Source: a bacterium
Lineage (GTDB): Bacteria > UBA9089 > CG2-30-40-21 > SBAY01
DNA length: 47,998 nucleotides
Assembly (NCBI GenBank): GCA_040755795.1
Contig: JBFLXS010000004.1
Coordinates: 1-47,998 of the forward strand
Reading direction: 5' to 3'
Shown piece by piece: positions 25,708 through 34,501 of the stretch; within the stretch, counting starts at the first letter, position 1, and the number at the start of each line of letters is the position of its first letter. A program made the position numbers and the translations under genes. Below the pieces are notes generated by a model. The model was not told the DNA's origin. It searched no databases and worked only from the letters and a program-made list of their open reading frames with translations.

Positions 25708-27470
25708 TAGAAAAGCCCGGTCACTTCGCCTGTGTTCACATCCACATCTACCCTTCTAAATGCGGGATTAGAGCTTGTTCCGGGCATCAAACTAATAGTG
25801 CCTGTGCAAGGACAAAGGAACTTTGCTCCGGCAAATATCAACAGGTCACGCACTGGTAGAATCCAACCTTTAGGAACACCTTTCAATGTTGGGTCATGGG
25901 TAAGGCTCAAATGGGTTTTAACCATCATCGTTGCAAAATCCTGCATTTCTGGGTCACTTTCTACTGTCTTTGCTTTAGCCTCTGCCTCAGGTGTCCAGGA
26001 AACTCCATCTGCACCGTATATTTCTTTAGCAATCAAATCAACCCTTTGTCGAAGTGGCATTTCGATTGGATAGAGGAATTTAAAATCAACTTTTTCATTG
26101 CAGGCATCAGTAATGGCATCTGCAAGTTCTAGGGCACCTTCTCCACCCATCAACCAGTGTTTACCCAGTGCACAGCGAGCCCCTGCTTCTTCAACATATT
26201 TACGCACCAGAGCAATTTCCTCATTGGTATCGGTATGGAAAGAGTTAATGCAAACTACAGGCTTTGCCCCTGATTTTTTCACATTTTTTATGTGATGGAG
26301 TAGATTTTCAATTCCTTTTTCAAGCAATCCTAAATTCTCCCTGGTGTATTCTTCAGGAAGAGGTCTGCCAGGAACGACAGTTGGTCCTCCACCGTGCATT
26401 TTTAATGCCCTTATTGTGGCAACGATTACAATCGCATTAGGAGTAAGTCCACTAAATCGGCATTTTACATTCCAGAATTTTTCAAAACCTATATCTGCAC
26501 CAAAACCACTCTCAGTTACATGGTAATCAAACATCTTCAAACCAATACGGTCAGCAATGATAGATGATTGACCGACGGCAATATTGGCAAATGGTCCTGC
26601 ATGCACCATAACTGGTTGATATTCTGCGGTTGACATCAAAGTAGGATTAATCGTATGTCTCATCCAGGCACACATTGCACCGGCAACTTCTAAATCATTG
26701 GTAGTTACCGGCTTACCGTGTTTATCATAAGCCACGATGATTTTAGATAATCGTTCGCGTAAATCCTTAAGGTCTCGGACAATAGAAAGAATAGCCATCA
26801 ACTCAGAACTTACCGTAATGCCAAACTTTGACTGCATCATAAACCCATGCTTTTTATCACCAATACCGATAATGATATTACGTAGTGCCTGAGCACAGAA
26901 ATCAATTACCCAGCCCATTTCTACCCTTTTTGGGTCAATATCTAATCGTTTCATCTTACTATGTTTTAAAAGCTCTTCATCTGTGTAATTTGCCTCATGT
27001 TGCATCCTAGCTGTCATAGCGACCATAGCTAAATTATGGGCATTAGCAATGGCATCAATATCACCTGTTAATCCAAGGGAAAACTCAGTCATTGGAATAA
27101 GCAAGGCATTACCACCGCCTGCGGCTGTGCCTTTGATATTCATTGTCGGTCCACCAGAAGGCTGACGAATACAACCACCAACATTCATACCCCTTTTACC
27201 TAAACCTTCTATCAAACCCAGGGTAGTCGTCGTCTTCCCTTCACCTAACGGCGTGGGGGTAATCGCCGTTACATCGATATATTTACCCTCAGGTTTATCT
27301 TTAAGTCGCTCAATAATTTTTAGAAAATCAAGTCTGGCTATCCTTCCATAAGTAATCACCTCATCCTTTTCAAGCCCTAATTTTTCCTTCCATTGTTCAG
27401 GTGTCGGCATCTTCTTTTCTGTCTCTCTGGCAATTTCCCAATCCTGTAATTTTGTTGCATCATAAGCCAT
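25707..27470 (-). CDS. fhs: Formate-tetrahydrofolate ligase
   Basis: A 587-aa enzyme of the methyl branch of the Wood-Ljungdahl pathway: formate + tetrahydrofolate + ATP give 10-formyl-tetrahydrofolate. The P-loop-like motif [10 protein letters not shown] is at residues 73-82, followed by [40 protein letters not shown] and the C-terminal [12 protein letters not shown] are also characteristic. It is slightly longer than the usual 556 residues, mostly through N-terminal and internal extension. AAAGGAGG precedes the ATG, and it has its own promoter at 27568-27597. Its stop lies at the edge of a MITE. The nearby Hdr and metV genes support acetogenic or reverse C1 metabolism. Confidence 0.97.
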   Translation of the reverse strand: MAYDATKLQDWEIARETEKKMPTPEQWKEKLGLEKDEVITYGRIARLDFLKIIERLKDKPEGKYIDVTAITPTPLGEGKTTTTLGLIEGLGKRGMNVGGCIRQPSGGPTMNIKGTAAGGGNALLIPMTEFSLGLTGDIDAIANAHNLAMVAMTARMQHEANYTDEELLKHSKMKRLDIDPKRVEMGWVIDFCAQALRNIIIGIGDKKHGFMMQSKFGITVSSELMAILSIVRDLKDLRERLSKIIVAYDKHGKPVTTNDLEVAGAMCAWMRHTINPTLMSTAEYQPVMVHAGPFANIAVGQSSIIADRIGLKMFDYHVTESGFGADIGFEKFWNVKCRFSGLTPNAIVIVATIRALKMHGGGPTVVPGRPLPEEYTRENLGLLEKGIENLLHHIKNVKKSGAKPVVCINSFHTDTNEEIALVRKYVEEAGARCALGKHWLMGGEGALELADAITDACNEKVDFKFLYPIEMPLRQRVDLIAKEIYGADGVSWTPEAEAKAKTVESDPEMQDFATMMVKTHLSLTHDPTLKGVPKGWILPVRDLLIFAGAKFLCPCTGTISLMPGTSSNPAFRRVDVDVNTGEVTGLF

Positions 27471-27567
27471 TTTTTAAAATCCTCCTTTTGTTTTGGTAAA
27501 TAGTAACTGGTGATATAGTAATTAGTTACTAATTACCAGTTATTTGTTTTTAATTGATAGATTGTGA

Positions 27568-27597
27568 ATTATACCATATTGATTTGAAAAATGTCAA
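27568..27597 (-). promoter_or_regulatory. Promoter of fhs
   Basis: On the minus strand: TTGACA at 27592-27597, 18-bp spacer, TATAAT at 27568-27573. The leader of about 90 nt contains a hairpin (TAACTGGTAATTAG paired with the CACCAGTTA side) before AAAGGAGG. Confidence 0.78.
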
Positions 27598-27659
27598 GTA
27601 TTTTTTTGAATTGAAACTTACCTATAGGCTCTTTTTGAGGGGAAGTTCCGTTGTAAGCA

Positions 27660-28838
27660 TCACAACCCTAAATCTGTAGGTGCTCTGCCAATGCATTGCA
27701 ATAATGTTACGACTTCTTCTATCTTATCAGAAAGGGTTTTATTCCCATCTGTATGACCTGGGTAGATGTCGTAAAAGGGGCGATATTTTTGTGGGGTAAG
27801 ATTAATCATTAGAGAATTTCCACCACTCAAAAGACCGCGTATTAGACCTTCTTCCTTATCAATGGTCTCTAAGGCAGTAGTCACCAGTATCCTTGATTGA
27901 GGATACCTTATCCTTGCCCGAGCGACGGTAGTTAATGCCGTTTCAAGGGATGGCTTTTCGGCATTGCTCAGGGGTGTCTGAGGATGGGGGATAAATGGAC
28001 CAAAAGAAAACATCTCGGCGTTAAGAGAGGCGGTTAACTCAACATCGTTAAGAATATCTTCCTCTGTCTGTTGCGGTAACCCGACTAAAAATCCGCTAAA
28101 GATAAGATAACCAAGCTGATATAACTCCTTAACCAAATTAATTCTATCTTTCAGTTTATGGTTGGGTCTGTATCTCTCATAAAGCTGTGGATTGCTTGTC
28201 TCAAATCTAATAAGCACTGCTCGAGCACCGGCATCATACAATCTTTTATAAATTGCTATATCCCTTTCGCCCAGACTTAATATCAGCAAAACAGGCGTCC
28301 GCCTCATAATATTTTCAACAATGGTTATCAGTTTTTCCTCTGTATACCAGGGGTCTTCTCCTGATTGTAAAACTAATGCCTTAAAATTTAATTCATTAAC
28401 CACATAAGCACAATGTTCAATTATCTCTTCTGGTTGCATTCTGTAGCGTTTAATTTCCGTGTTATCTCTACGCAGTCCACAGTAAAGGCAGTTATTTTGA
28501 CACCAGTTAGAAAATTCTATAATTCCATGCACACAGCAGGCATTACCCAGATGTTTTTGTCGAATAGAATTTGCTTGTTGGTAAAGGGTTTTCGCCTCTC
28601 GGGTAAGCCTTAAATCTGTTTCTTTGAGTTTGAAGAAGAATTCTTGCCAGGTATTAAGGATAGAAAGGGCATCTGGAGTGGGTATCTGTCGGATGATAAA
28701 TCCGCCCTGAGCATAGACATACTCGCCTGGGGTTAATTTAAAGAAATCATTCCTTGCCTTTCTCTTTTCCCCAAAGTAATCAACAGTAACTATATTATCA
28801 TTTATTTCAACAACCTTAGCCGGTATAGCGTAACACAT
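27660..28838 (-). CDS. hydE: HypC-HydE fusion: hydrogenase maturation chaperone joined to a radical-SAM maturase
   Basis: A 392-aa protein. Residues 1 to about 75 are HypC/HupF-like (MCYAIPAKVVEI, with the essential Cys2). Residues 80-392 are a HydE radical-SAM enzyme: CxxxCxxC at 113-120 (CQNNCLYC), VLQSGEDPWYT, LSLGERDIAIYKRLYDAGA, RFETSNPQLYERYRP, GFLVGLPQQTEEDIL, FGPFIPHPQTPL, and an IGRAPTDLG end. HypC carries the Fe(CN)2CO precursor for [NiFe]-hydrogenase; HydE acts in [FeFe]-hydrogenase cofactor assembly. The ATG is 4 bases after the hydG stop. I know of no described function for such a fusion; its position after mvhA and hydG points to [NiFe] maturation (inference). Confidence 0.9.
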   Translation of the reverse strand: MCYAIPAKVVEINDNIVTVDYFGEKRKARNDFFKLTPGEYVYAQGGFIIRQIPTPDALSILNTWQEFFFKLKETDLRLTREAKTLYQQANSIRQKHLGNACCVHGIIEFSNWCQNNCLYCGLRRDNTEIKRYRMQPEEIIEHCAYVVNELNFKALVLQSGEDPWYTEEKLITIVENIMRRTPVLLILSLGERDIAIYKRLYDAGARAVLIRFETSNPQLYERYRPNHKLKDRINLVKELYQLGYLIFSGFLVGLPQQTEEDILNDVELTASLNAEMFSFGPFIPHPQTPLSNAEKPSLETALTTVARARIRYPQSRILVTTALETIDKEEGLIRGLLSGGNSLMINLTPQKYRPFYDIYPGHTDGNKTLSDKIEEVVTLLQCIGRAPTDLGL

Positions 28839-28842
28839 ATTT

Positions 28843-30225
28843 TTAGAAATACAGGTCTCTTTCGCCCTCTTTAATCCTCTTTAAATATTTTTTTGTTTGA
28901 TGGCGCAGATTTTTATCTTCCATTTTGTTCAGGTAAAAATTTACTACCTCATAGCCCTTTTGATACAATCCATTAGACTTATTGGCAAAATCTTCTAAGT
29001 ATTCAGCAAAGGTAAGTAGTCCATTAGGCCGACAGAAGTTGTGAATTTCACCCGGCTTTGCCAGGCCCATAAAGACATCACCCGTTCGACCACGACGATA
29101 ACAAGCCGTGCAAAAACTGGGTAATAACCTATCCTCTAAAGCAGTAGAGATAACCTCGTTTAATGAACGGTGGTCATAAACCGTAAATTGCCCGTTACCA
29201 TTATCCCTTCCATATCCTCCTACTGTAGTTACTGACCCGGCTGATGTTTGGGAGATGCCAATCCGATAGGCAATCTTTCTTATCTCTGGAGTTTCACGGG
29301 TAGAGATAATCATACCGGTATAGGGCACTGCTAACCTTAGTATAGCAATAATTTTGAGGAATTCAGCATCGGTAACTTCGTAACCCTCTGGTTTATATTT
29401 GATGGTTGAAGCTTCCCGAAAACGCGGGACAGAGAAGGTATGCGGTCCTACCCCGTATTTTTGCTCGAAGTATTGGGCATGGGATACCAGGGCTAATACC
29501 TCAAACCGCCAGTCATAAAGTCCAAATAACACCCCAAAGCCTAAATCATCAATCTCTGATTCAAAGGCTCTGTTATGGGCAGTCAGTTGCCTGATATAAT
29601 CTGCCTTTGGACCACGGTGTAATCTCTGGTAGGTCTCCTGATGGTATGTCTCCTGAAAGAGTTGATAGGTGCCTATCCCTGCTTGCTTTAGATTCTTATA
29701 GTTCTCTACAGTGGTAGCCCCGATATTGACATTTATCCTTCTAATATTACCAACCGGCAGTCTGACCGAATATATCTTTTCTATGGCTTCAACCACATAA
29801 TCTATCGGGTTATTAATTGGGTCCTCACCCAGCTCAAGCAGCAACCTTTTGTGCCCCATCTTAAGTAAGAACTCTGTCTGCTCCTGGACCTCTTCTAATG
29901 TCAATCTGTGACGGGTTAGCTCTCGATTGCTGAGGTGATAATTGCAGTAGGCACAATCATTGATGCAAAAGTTTGAGGTATAGAGTGGAGCAAAAAATAC
30001 CAGCCGTTCACCATAGATCTCATCCTTAATCTTACCTGCTCGCTCATACATCTCATTTATAAATTCAGTATCCGACAGATTAACTAAGAATCCAACCTCC
30101 TCTAAACTCAATCCTTTCTTTTCCTTAGCCTTACCAAAGATGTCTTTGATTAGCTCAGGGGTTGGGTTCTTTGTCTTTTGTAGGATTTCGTTGATCCTTT
30201 CCTGGTTAATTATCTCTTGAGTCAT
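28843..30225 (-). CDS. hydG: HydG, radical-SAM tyrosine lyase
   Basis: A 460-aa enzyme of normal HydG length. The SAM cluster motif CxxxCxxC is at residues 87-94 (CINDCAYC). The second-cluster motif CX2CX22C, the HydG hallmark that separates it from ThiH, spans residues 372-398 (CTAC to NFC). Also seen are LYTSNFCIND, QLFQETYHQETYQRLHRGPK, FGLYDWRFEVLALVSHAQYF and GMIISTRETPEIR. HydG cleaves tyrosine to p-cresol and gives Fe-bound CO and CN for [FeFe]-hydrogenase. No hydA or hydF is in the window; instead it lies in an operon with a [NiFe]-hydrogenase, protease, hypA and hypC-hydE. The GTCTGAC-rich spacer precedes it. Confidence 0.93.
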   Translation of the reverse strand: MTQEIINQERINEILQKTKNPTPELIKDIFGKAKEKKGLSLEEVGFLVNLSDTEFINEMYERAGKIKDEIYGERLVFFAPLYTSNFCINDCAYCNYHLSNRELTRHRLTLEEVQEQTEFLLKMGHKRLLLELGEDPINNPIDYVVEAIEKIYSVRLPVGNIRRINVNIGATTVENYKNLKQAGIGTYQLFQETYHQETYQRLHRGPKADYIRQLTAHNRAFESEIDDLGFGVLFGLYDWRFEVLALVSHAQYFEQKYGVGPHTFSVPRFREASTIKYKPEGYEVTDAEFLKIIAILRLAVPYTGMIISTRETPEIRKIAYRIGISQTSAGSVTTVGGYGRDNGNGQFTVYDHRSLNEVISTALEDRLLPSFCTACYRRGRTGDVFMGLAKPGEIHNFCRPNGLLTFAEYLEDFANKSNGLYQKGYEVVNFYLNKMEDKNLRHQTKKYLKRIKEGERDLYF

Positions 30226-30237
30226 CTTTTTTATTTT

Positions 30238-30291
30238 AGTCTGACAAGTCTGACAGGTCAGACAGGTCTGACAGGTCAGACTACTCTCCTT
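30238..30291. repeat. GTCTGACAG nonamer repeat between hypA and hydG
   Basis: Alternating GTCTGACAG and GTCAGACAG units (TCTGACAAGTCTGACAGGTC and following) form a self-complementary array that touches the hypA stop. The same motif recurs at 30540-30586, inside the helix-bundle remnant at about 30680-30717, and at 31085-31150 in the protease C-terminus. Confidence 0.75.
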
Positions 30292-30523
30292 CTACAGTCT
30301 CAATAGTAATCCCCTGCCCATCGCCCTTTTTAACCTCCAACTCACTCCCTTCAACCATTGTCCCTTTCCCCAGGCATTCAAAGCATAACTTTATTGCATC
30401 AGGTGTTAAATGGTCGTCCTCGCCTACGGATAAAGAGACCCTGGTTACCTTGCTCACGCCGTTCTTATTAGATATCTTAATGACTTCATCTATTGCTTCT
30501 TGTGTAATTCCCCATTCATGCAT
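30281..30523 (-). CDS. hypA: Short HypA-like nickel chaperone lacking the zinc domain
   Basis: An 80-aa protein. It begins MHEWGITQEAIDEVIKISNK, the HypA start with His2 and Glu3 used for nickel binding, and continues with VTRVSLSVGEDDHLTPDAIK and LCFECLGKGTMVEGSELEVK. Usual HypA is about 113-120 residues with two CxxC zinc motifs; here both are missing and the last strand (GITIETVEGE) follows almost directly. GGAG precedes the ATG. It should help load Ni into the Mvh large subunit, though loss of the zinc site may change how it works. GTCTGAC repeats flank it on both sides. Confidence 0.82.
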   Translation of the reverse strand: MHEWGITQEAIDEVIKISNKNGVSKVTRVSLSVGEDDHLTPDAIKLCFECLGKGTMVEGSELEVKKGDGQGITIETVEGE

Positions 30524-30575
30524 AAATAGCTCCTTTTTGTCAGAATAGTCGGACCTGTCAGACTTGTCGGACCTG

Positions 30576-31067
30576 TCAGACTATTATTTTTTTTTGCCGC
30601 TCCTGGTATAGCCGTTCTGTGAAACCACCATTGATTGTATTTGCTGCCACCTCAGCTGAGGCTTGTTTGATGCAGTAAGGGTCGGACAGGTCGGACTTGT
30701 CTGACTGGTCAGACTTATATCTTCTCCTCACCGCAAGTGCTTCAGGTGAGTCTTTATTCCATCTGTTCAATCCATGCTGACGCAAGAAATCCTCGTAATC
30801 AAGCACCAGTTCTTCAAGGCTGGCTCTTGCAATTCCTGTTAATTTAAGTTCAATCTTCTTTGAGGTTGCAGAAGCCATACTGCCTTCAGGAATATTTTGC
30901 ACACCGCTACGGGCGGCCTGTATCATTTGGTCGTGAGTGCGCGAATATTTCTCAATAAAGCGATTGCAAAAGATAACCGTCGCATCATAGACTAATTGTG
31001 CGGTCTGGAAACTACGGAGATTACAGTATCCGCCGTGAGGTGGGATGAGGTTATGTCTCTGGTTTAT
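30576..31067 (-). pseudogene. Decayed four-helix-bundle protein gene (23S rRNA IVP-like)
   Basis: Reading upstream of the first ATG (30926), the frame continues with IPPHGGYCNLRSFQTAQLVY, FCNRFIEKYSRTHDQ and then MIQAARSGVQNIPEGSMASA, a well-known four-helix-bundle family related to 23S rRNA intervening-sequence proteins. The position that should be the start codon is ATA at 31067-31065, behind AAGGAG. Between AANT and GGFTERLY about 25-30 residues of the last helix are missing. It contains a KSDQSDKSDLSDP insert, as relatives often do. It overlaps the end of the protease gene by four bases and lies inside the hydrogenase operon. It is probably non-functional. Confidence 0.75.
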
Positions 31068-31609
31068 AGAATGCTCCTTTTTGGGTCAGACAAGTTTGAT
31101 CTGTCTGACGAGTCTGACAGGTCAGACAGGTCAGACAGGTCAGACAGTATCATCTTACAGGCAGCAGGTATCGCCTCAGATAGTCTATTAGAGAGCCCTG
31201 GCTGAACCATTTCTGGTATGTTTTCTACCTGTGCGGCAATGAGTTTTACCTCTACCTGACCTAACACCTTAAGTTCTCTGAGTAGATTTGAGGTTGGGAT
31301 TTGATGCATCGAAAAGTCATCCACCTTATTTTTCGGTAAATCCTCAATTGCTACCTCAAAAACCTCACCTGGTTTTCTACCTGCGTCTATAGCATCAACG
31401 ATAATAATCTTTTGCGGCTTTATTTCAGAGAGTAATAGATTAAACAGTATCTCTCGCACACCACTGCCTACATCTATTACTGCTACATCTTGAGGCAGGT
31501 CATAGTGTTTCTGAAGATATTCTACCACAGCTGGCCCAAATCCATCATCCCCAAATAGAATATTTCCACAACCTAAAATAAGCACACGCTTTTCGTAATA
31601 ATCAAGCAT
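31064..31609 (-). CDS. hycI: [NiFe]-hydrogenase maturation endopeptidase
   Basis: A 181-aa protein of the HyaD/HycI/HoxW family. VLILGCGNILFGDDGFGPAV has the first acidic nickel ligand, KIIIVDAIDAG the second, and MHQIPTSNLLRELKVLG the His region. It removes the C-terminal peptide of the hydrogenase large subunit after nickel insertion; its presumed target, mvhA, ends 8 bases upstream. The last 25 residues (SDLSDLSDLSDSSDRSNLSD) are translated from the GTCAGACAG repeat array and are not part of the family fold. The original stop may have been lost to repeat expansion. Confidence 0.9.
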   Translation of the reverse strand: MLDYYEKRVLILGCGNILFGDDGFGPAVVEYLQKHYDLPQDVAVIDVGSGVREILFNLLLSEIKPQKIIIVDAIDAGRKPGEVFEVAIEDLPKNKVDDFSMHQIPTSNLLRELKVLGQVEVKLIAAQVENIPEMVQPGLSNRLSEAIPAACKMILSDLSDLSDLSDSSDRSNLSDPKRSIL

Positions 31610-31617
31610 AACCTTTT

Positions 31618-33060
31618 TTAATTCCTTAAACTATCTATTATCTCCCCTGCCGAATTAATAAGGTCTATCTTCACAGGCAGCCTGCCATCTAAATCATGGG
31701 TAGCACAGGAAAGACAGGGGTCATAGGCACGAATTGCCATCTCAACCCGATTAAGTATCCTCTGGTCGTATTTGCCATCCTTAATGTTATCCATTGCCGC
31801 TTTCTTAACTGACATATTTATGGGTGCATTGTTATGGGTCGTGCCTACAATTAGATTAACATTAGTAACCAGACCATTCTCATCCGTCTCATAATCATGG
31901 ATTAATGTTCCTCTGGGTGCCTCTACACAGCCTATTCCACGACTCGCTCTGGGGGTAACGGATTTCCTGATATCTATGCTGATAATCTCTGGGTCATCTA
32001 AAAGTTTAACTATATGTTCGGCATTGTAGAGCAATTCAATCAAGCGTGCCCAATGATAAAGCAGGGTTAACTGAGCCGGTCTGCCAAAATTGCTCCTAAA
32101 TTCCTCAAGCTCACTTTGAGCAAGCGATGTCCCAATCTTATCGCAAACATTGATTCTCGCCAGAGTGTTTGTTCGGTATATTCCCACTGGATTGTTTAAA
32201 TCCATTGAAAAACCTCCCGCCTTTCTCATATAAGGAAACTTGAGGTATGTCCACGGTTCAATATGTTCTGCAATATAGTCAGTGTATTGGTTATAATCAA
32301 AGTCATGGTAACTTCCATCTGCCTGCATCATCCTTAATCTGCCGTCATAAAGGTCAAGGCATCCGTCCTCTCTAACTGTGCCCAGAAAGCCTGTCTTTAT
32401 CACCCCCAAAGTCTGGACTGCCTCAAGGAATGGTGGGAAGATATTCTTTTTCGCAAAGTCAATCGAGAATTTTGCCAGTTCTAATATCTCCATAGCCTTC
32501 GCCTTCATCTCATCCCTTTCTTGTGTAGTTAAAGCTTTACTGAATCCGCCAGGCACAGCCGCTACGGGATGAATGGATTTACCACTCAAGATTTCCAGCA
32601 TCTGAGCACCCAGATGCCTGCATCTAACCACCTGTTTAGCCACATCAGGGAGTTTTTGAGCAATACCGATGACATTTCTAATTGAATAATCCGCATCCGG
32701 CCCGATAACAAAATCTGCCCCTGCCAGAAAATAAAAGTGCAAGATATGCTCCTCTGTAAAGGCAATAGCATTCGCCAATTCCCTGAGTTTTTTAGCCGCA
32801 GAAGGAATCTCCACCCCAAAAACGGCATCATTTGCCTTAGCACTGGCTAAATGATGCGACCAGGGACAAACACCACAAATACTGGTTACAATCCTGGGCA
32901 GTTCCTCCACTGGTCTGCCAATGCAGAATTTCTCAAAGCCACGCAGTTCAACAACATTAACCATTGTCTCCTGCACATTCCCATTATCATCCAATTGAAT
33001 GGTCACCTTAGCATGACCCTCAATTCTGGTTACTGGTTGTATGATGATCTTTTTACCCAT
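31618..33060 (-). CDS. mvhA: [NiFe]-hydrogenase large subunit, Mvh type (group 3c)
   Basis: A 480-aa subunit starting at ATG 33060, five bases after GGAG; the TTG at 33063 is an alternative. The nickel ligands are in ICGVC (Cys62 and Cys65) and DPCLSC near residues 447-452, followed by ATH. About 25 residues follow that His and would be cut by the maturation protease encoded next door. QPVTRIEGHAKV and RGFEKFCIGRPVEELP are typical. With MvhG and MvhD it oxidises H2 and passes electrons to HdrA. All four Cys are present, so the site should be active. Confidence 0.95.
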   Translation of the reverse strand: MGKKIIIQPVTRIEGHAKVTIQLDDNGNVQETMVNVVELRGFEKFCIGRPVEELPRIVTSICGVCPWSHHLASAKANDAVFGVEIPSAAKKLRELANAIAFTEEHILHFYFLAGADFVIGPDADYSIRNVIGIAQKLPDVAKQVVRCRHLGAQMLEILSGKSIHPVAAVPGGFSKALTTQERDEMKAKAMEILELAKFSIDFAKKNIFPPFLEAVQTLGVIKTGFLGTVREDGCLDLYDGRLRMMQADGSYHDFDYNQYTDYIAEHIEPWTYLKFPYMRKAGGFSMDLNNPVGIYRTNTLARINVCDKIGTSLAQSELEEFRSNFGRPAQLTLLYHWARLIELLYNAEHIVKLLDDPEIISIDIRKSVTPRASRGIGCVEAPRGTLIHDYETDENGLVTNVNLIVGTTHNNAPINMSVKKAAMDNIKDGKYDQRILNRVEMAIRAYDPCLSCATHDLDGRLPVKIDLINSAGEIIDSLRN

Positions 33061-33114
33061 CAAATCTCCTTTTTCTTATAAGTCTATATGTCGTATATAT
33101 CTTATTCTCCTATG

Positions 33115-34041
33115 TCATGCCCTCTTCGGCAGTGGTCTTAATCTGCCATGAGCACCAATATATCTCTGAAAGGTAGCTGATCTGTCAAGGATTGACTTTA
33201 GGTCTAATCCAGTAGTAGAAAGTGCACCCATCATATCTACCATTGGATTAGCACCTTTTCTGATTGGACCAAAGCAGGCTCGACAGGGCATTCCTGCTTT
33301 AATACATCGTGGTATTTTTGCAGAGCCACCACAACCAGACTTAGTCACCGGTCCAAGACATAAAAATCCAAGCTCCATAAAACAGCGTGATTCTTCTAAT
33401 TTTTGCCCCGGCGGGATAATCGGCTCAAGCGGCCTCTTTATAGAGGTTACTGCCTTCTTTTCCCGTTTAGTTGGGCAGTCATCACACACACTCCGCTCTG
33501 GTAAGGTAAATGGCTTGCCCGAAAGCAGGGCAGTTAGTGCCTCAGCTACTATCTCTGGTGAAGGAGGACATCCAGGGATATAAATATCAACCTTGATCTC
33601 CTCATCAAGGGCATAAACCCGATCAGTCAGTGGTGGAAGTTCTTGTGAGGGTGTCTCTCCAGAGTCCGTAGTCTTGGAGTTACGATAGATTTTATCGTAA
33701 ATTTCCTCTAAATTATATTGATTCGCTAAGGCAGGGATACCACCATAGCAGGCACAAGAGCCAAGAGCCATTACTACCGAACATTTCTTGCACATCTCCT
33801 CTGCCACATGCTTTTCCTTCTCATTGCGTATCCCACCGGAGATAATACCAACTGTAGCCTCTGGTATCTCCATTTCCTCCTTTTCGCCGGTCTGTCCGTA
33901 GTATTTATGGTCCATAATCACCGGCATATGGACAAACTCAAGTTGAGGTAACAAATCCAGTAATGGTTCTCCAATGTCCAGAATAGTTACCTCACACCCA
34001 CCACAAATGTTTAACCACTCCTCTGCAACCTTCACTGCCAT
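33115..34041 (-). CDS. mvhG: [NiFe]-hydrogenase small subunit, Mvh type
   Basis: A 308-aa cytoplasmic small subunit with no Tat signal. The N-terminal WLNICGGCEVTILDIGEPLL supplies the proximal-cluster Cys. VVMALGSCACYGGIPALANQ and IYIPGCPPSPEIVAEALTAL follow. A Cys-rich C-terminal half (CDDCPTK, CFMELGFLCLGPVTKSGCGG, CRACFGPIRKG) holds the other clusters. It relays electrons from MvhA to MvhD and HdrA. GGAG precedes the ATG, and it is separated from mvhD and mvhA by short gaps, so it is one operon. Confidence 0.94.
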   Translation of the reverse strand: MAVKVAEEWLNICGGCEVTILDIGEPLLDLLPQLEFVHMPVIMDHKYYGQTGEKEEMEIPEATVGIISGGIRNEKEKHVAEEMCKKCSVVMALGSCACYGGIPALANQYNLEEIYDKIYRNSKTTDSGETPSQELPPLTDRVYALDEEIKVDIYIPGCPPSPEIVAEALTALLSGKPFTLPERSVCDDCPTKREKKAVTSIKRPLEPIIPPGQKLEESRCFMELGFLCLGPVTKSGCGGSAKIPRCIKAGMPCRACFGPIRKGANPMVDMMGALSTTGLDLKSILDRSATFQRYIGAHGRLRPLPKRA

Positions 34042-34057
34042 AATTTCTTATCTCCTT

Positions 34058-34477
34058 TTAATTCCTTGTTGAATATGGGCTTGGTCCTAATTGCTTTATT
34101 GTTTCAGTAAATTCTGTCATCACCTGAGCAAATCTTTGCCCTTCTGCGGCAGAGACCCATTCTAACCTAAATCTCTCCTGTTCAATTCCAAAGTCATCCA
34201 GCATTAACTGGATAGCCTCTGCCCTGCTTTGGGCTTTAAGATTCCCTTCCAGATAATGGCAGTCACCAATATGACAGCCACAGATAAGGACACCATCCGC
34301 ACCCTTAGTTAAGGCATCGATGACTAAATTAGGGTGAATCATTCCAGAACACATCACCCGAATAATGCGATTATTAGCAGGATACTGTAATCTTGATACA
34401 CCTGCCAGGTCTGCCCCGGCATAAGAACACCAGTTGCAACAAAAAGTCAGGATTTTGGGTTCAAAGTCTTTTTCCAT
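34058..34477 (-). CDS. mvhD: MvhD, [2Fe-2S] electron-transfer subunit linking hydrogenase to HdrA
   Basis: A 139-aa protein starting at ATG 34477, seven bases after AGAGG; the ORF is open to 34492 but that start lies on the ribosome-binding site. The FrhD/MvhD signature ILTFCCNWCSYAGADLAGVS with clustered Cys, VICGCHIGDCHYLEGN-like ICGCHIGDCHY, and CSGMIHPNLVIDAL are clear. It binds a [2Fe-2S] cluster and docks on HdrA in Mvh-Hdr and MetFV-Hdr complexes. A 294-bp mobile element sits directly upstream, between it and hdrA. Confidence 0.94.
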   Translation of the reverse strand: MEKDFEPKILTFCCNWCSYAGADLAGVSRLQYPANNRIIRVMCSGMIHPNLVIDALTKGADGVLICGCHIGDCHYLEGNLKAQSRAEAIQLMLDDFGIEQERFRLEWVSAAEGQRFAQVMTEFTETIKQLGPSPYSTRN

Positions 34478-34501
34478 AATAAAACCTCTCATTTAAAGTA
34501 G

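Noticed and set aside
27660-30225. Complete [FeFe]-hydrogenase locus
   Set aside because: HydE and HydG are present, but there is no hydA or hydF in the window; the only hydrogenase is the [NiFe] MvhAG.
30238-31150. GTCAGACAG arrays as protein-binding operators
   Set aside because: They extend into coding sequence in frame and vary in unit number, which fits repeat expansion better than regulator sites.
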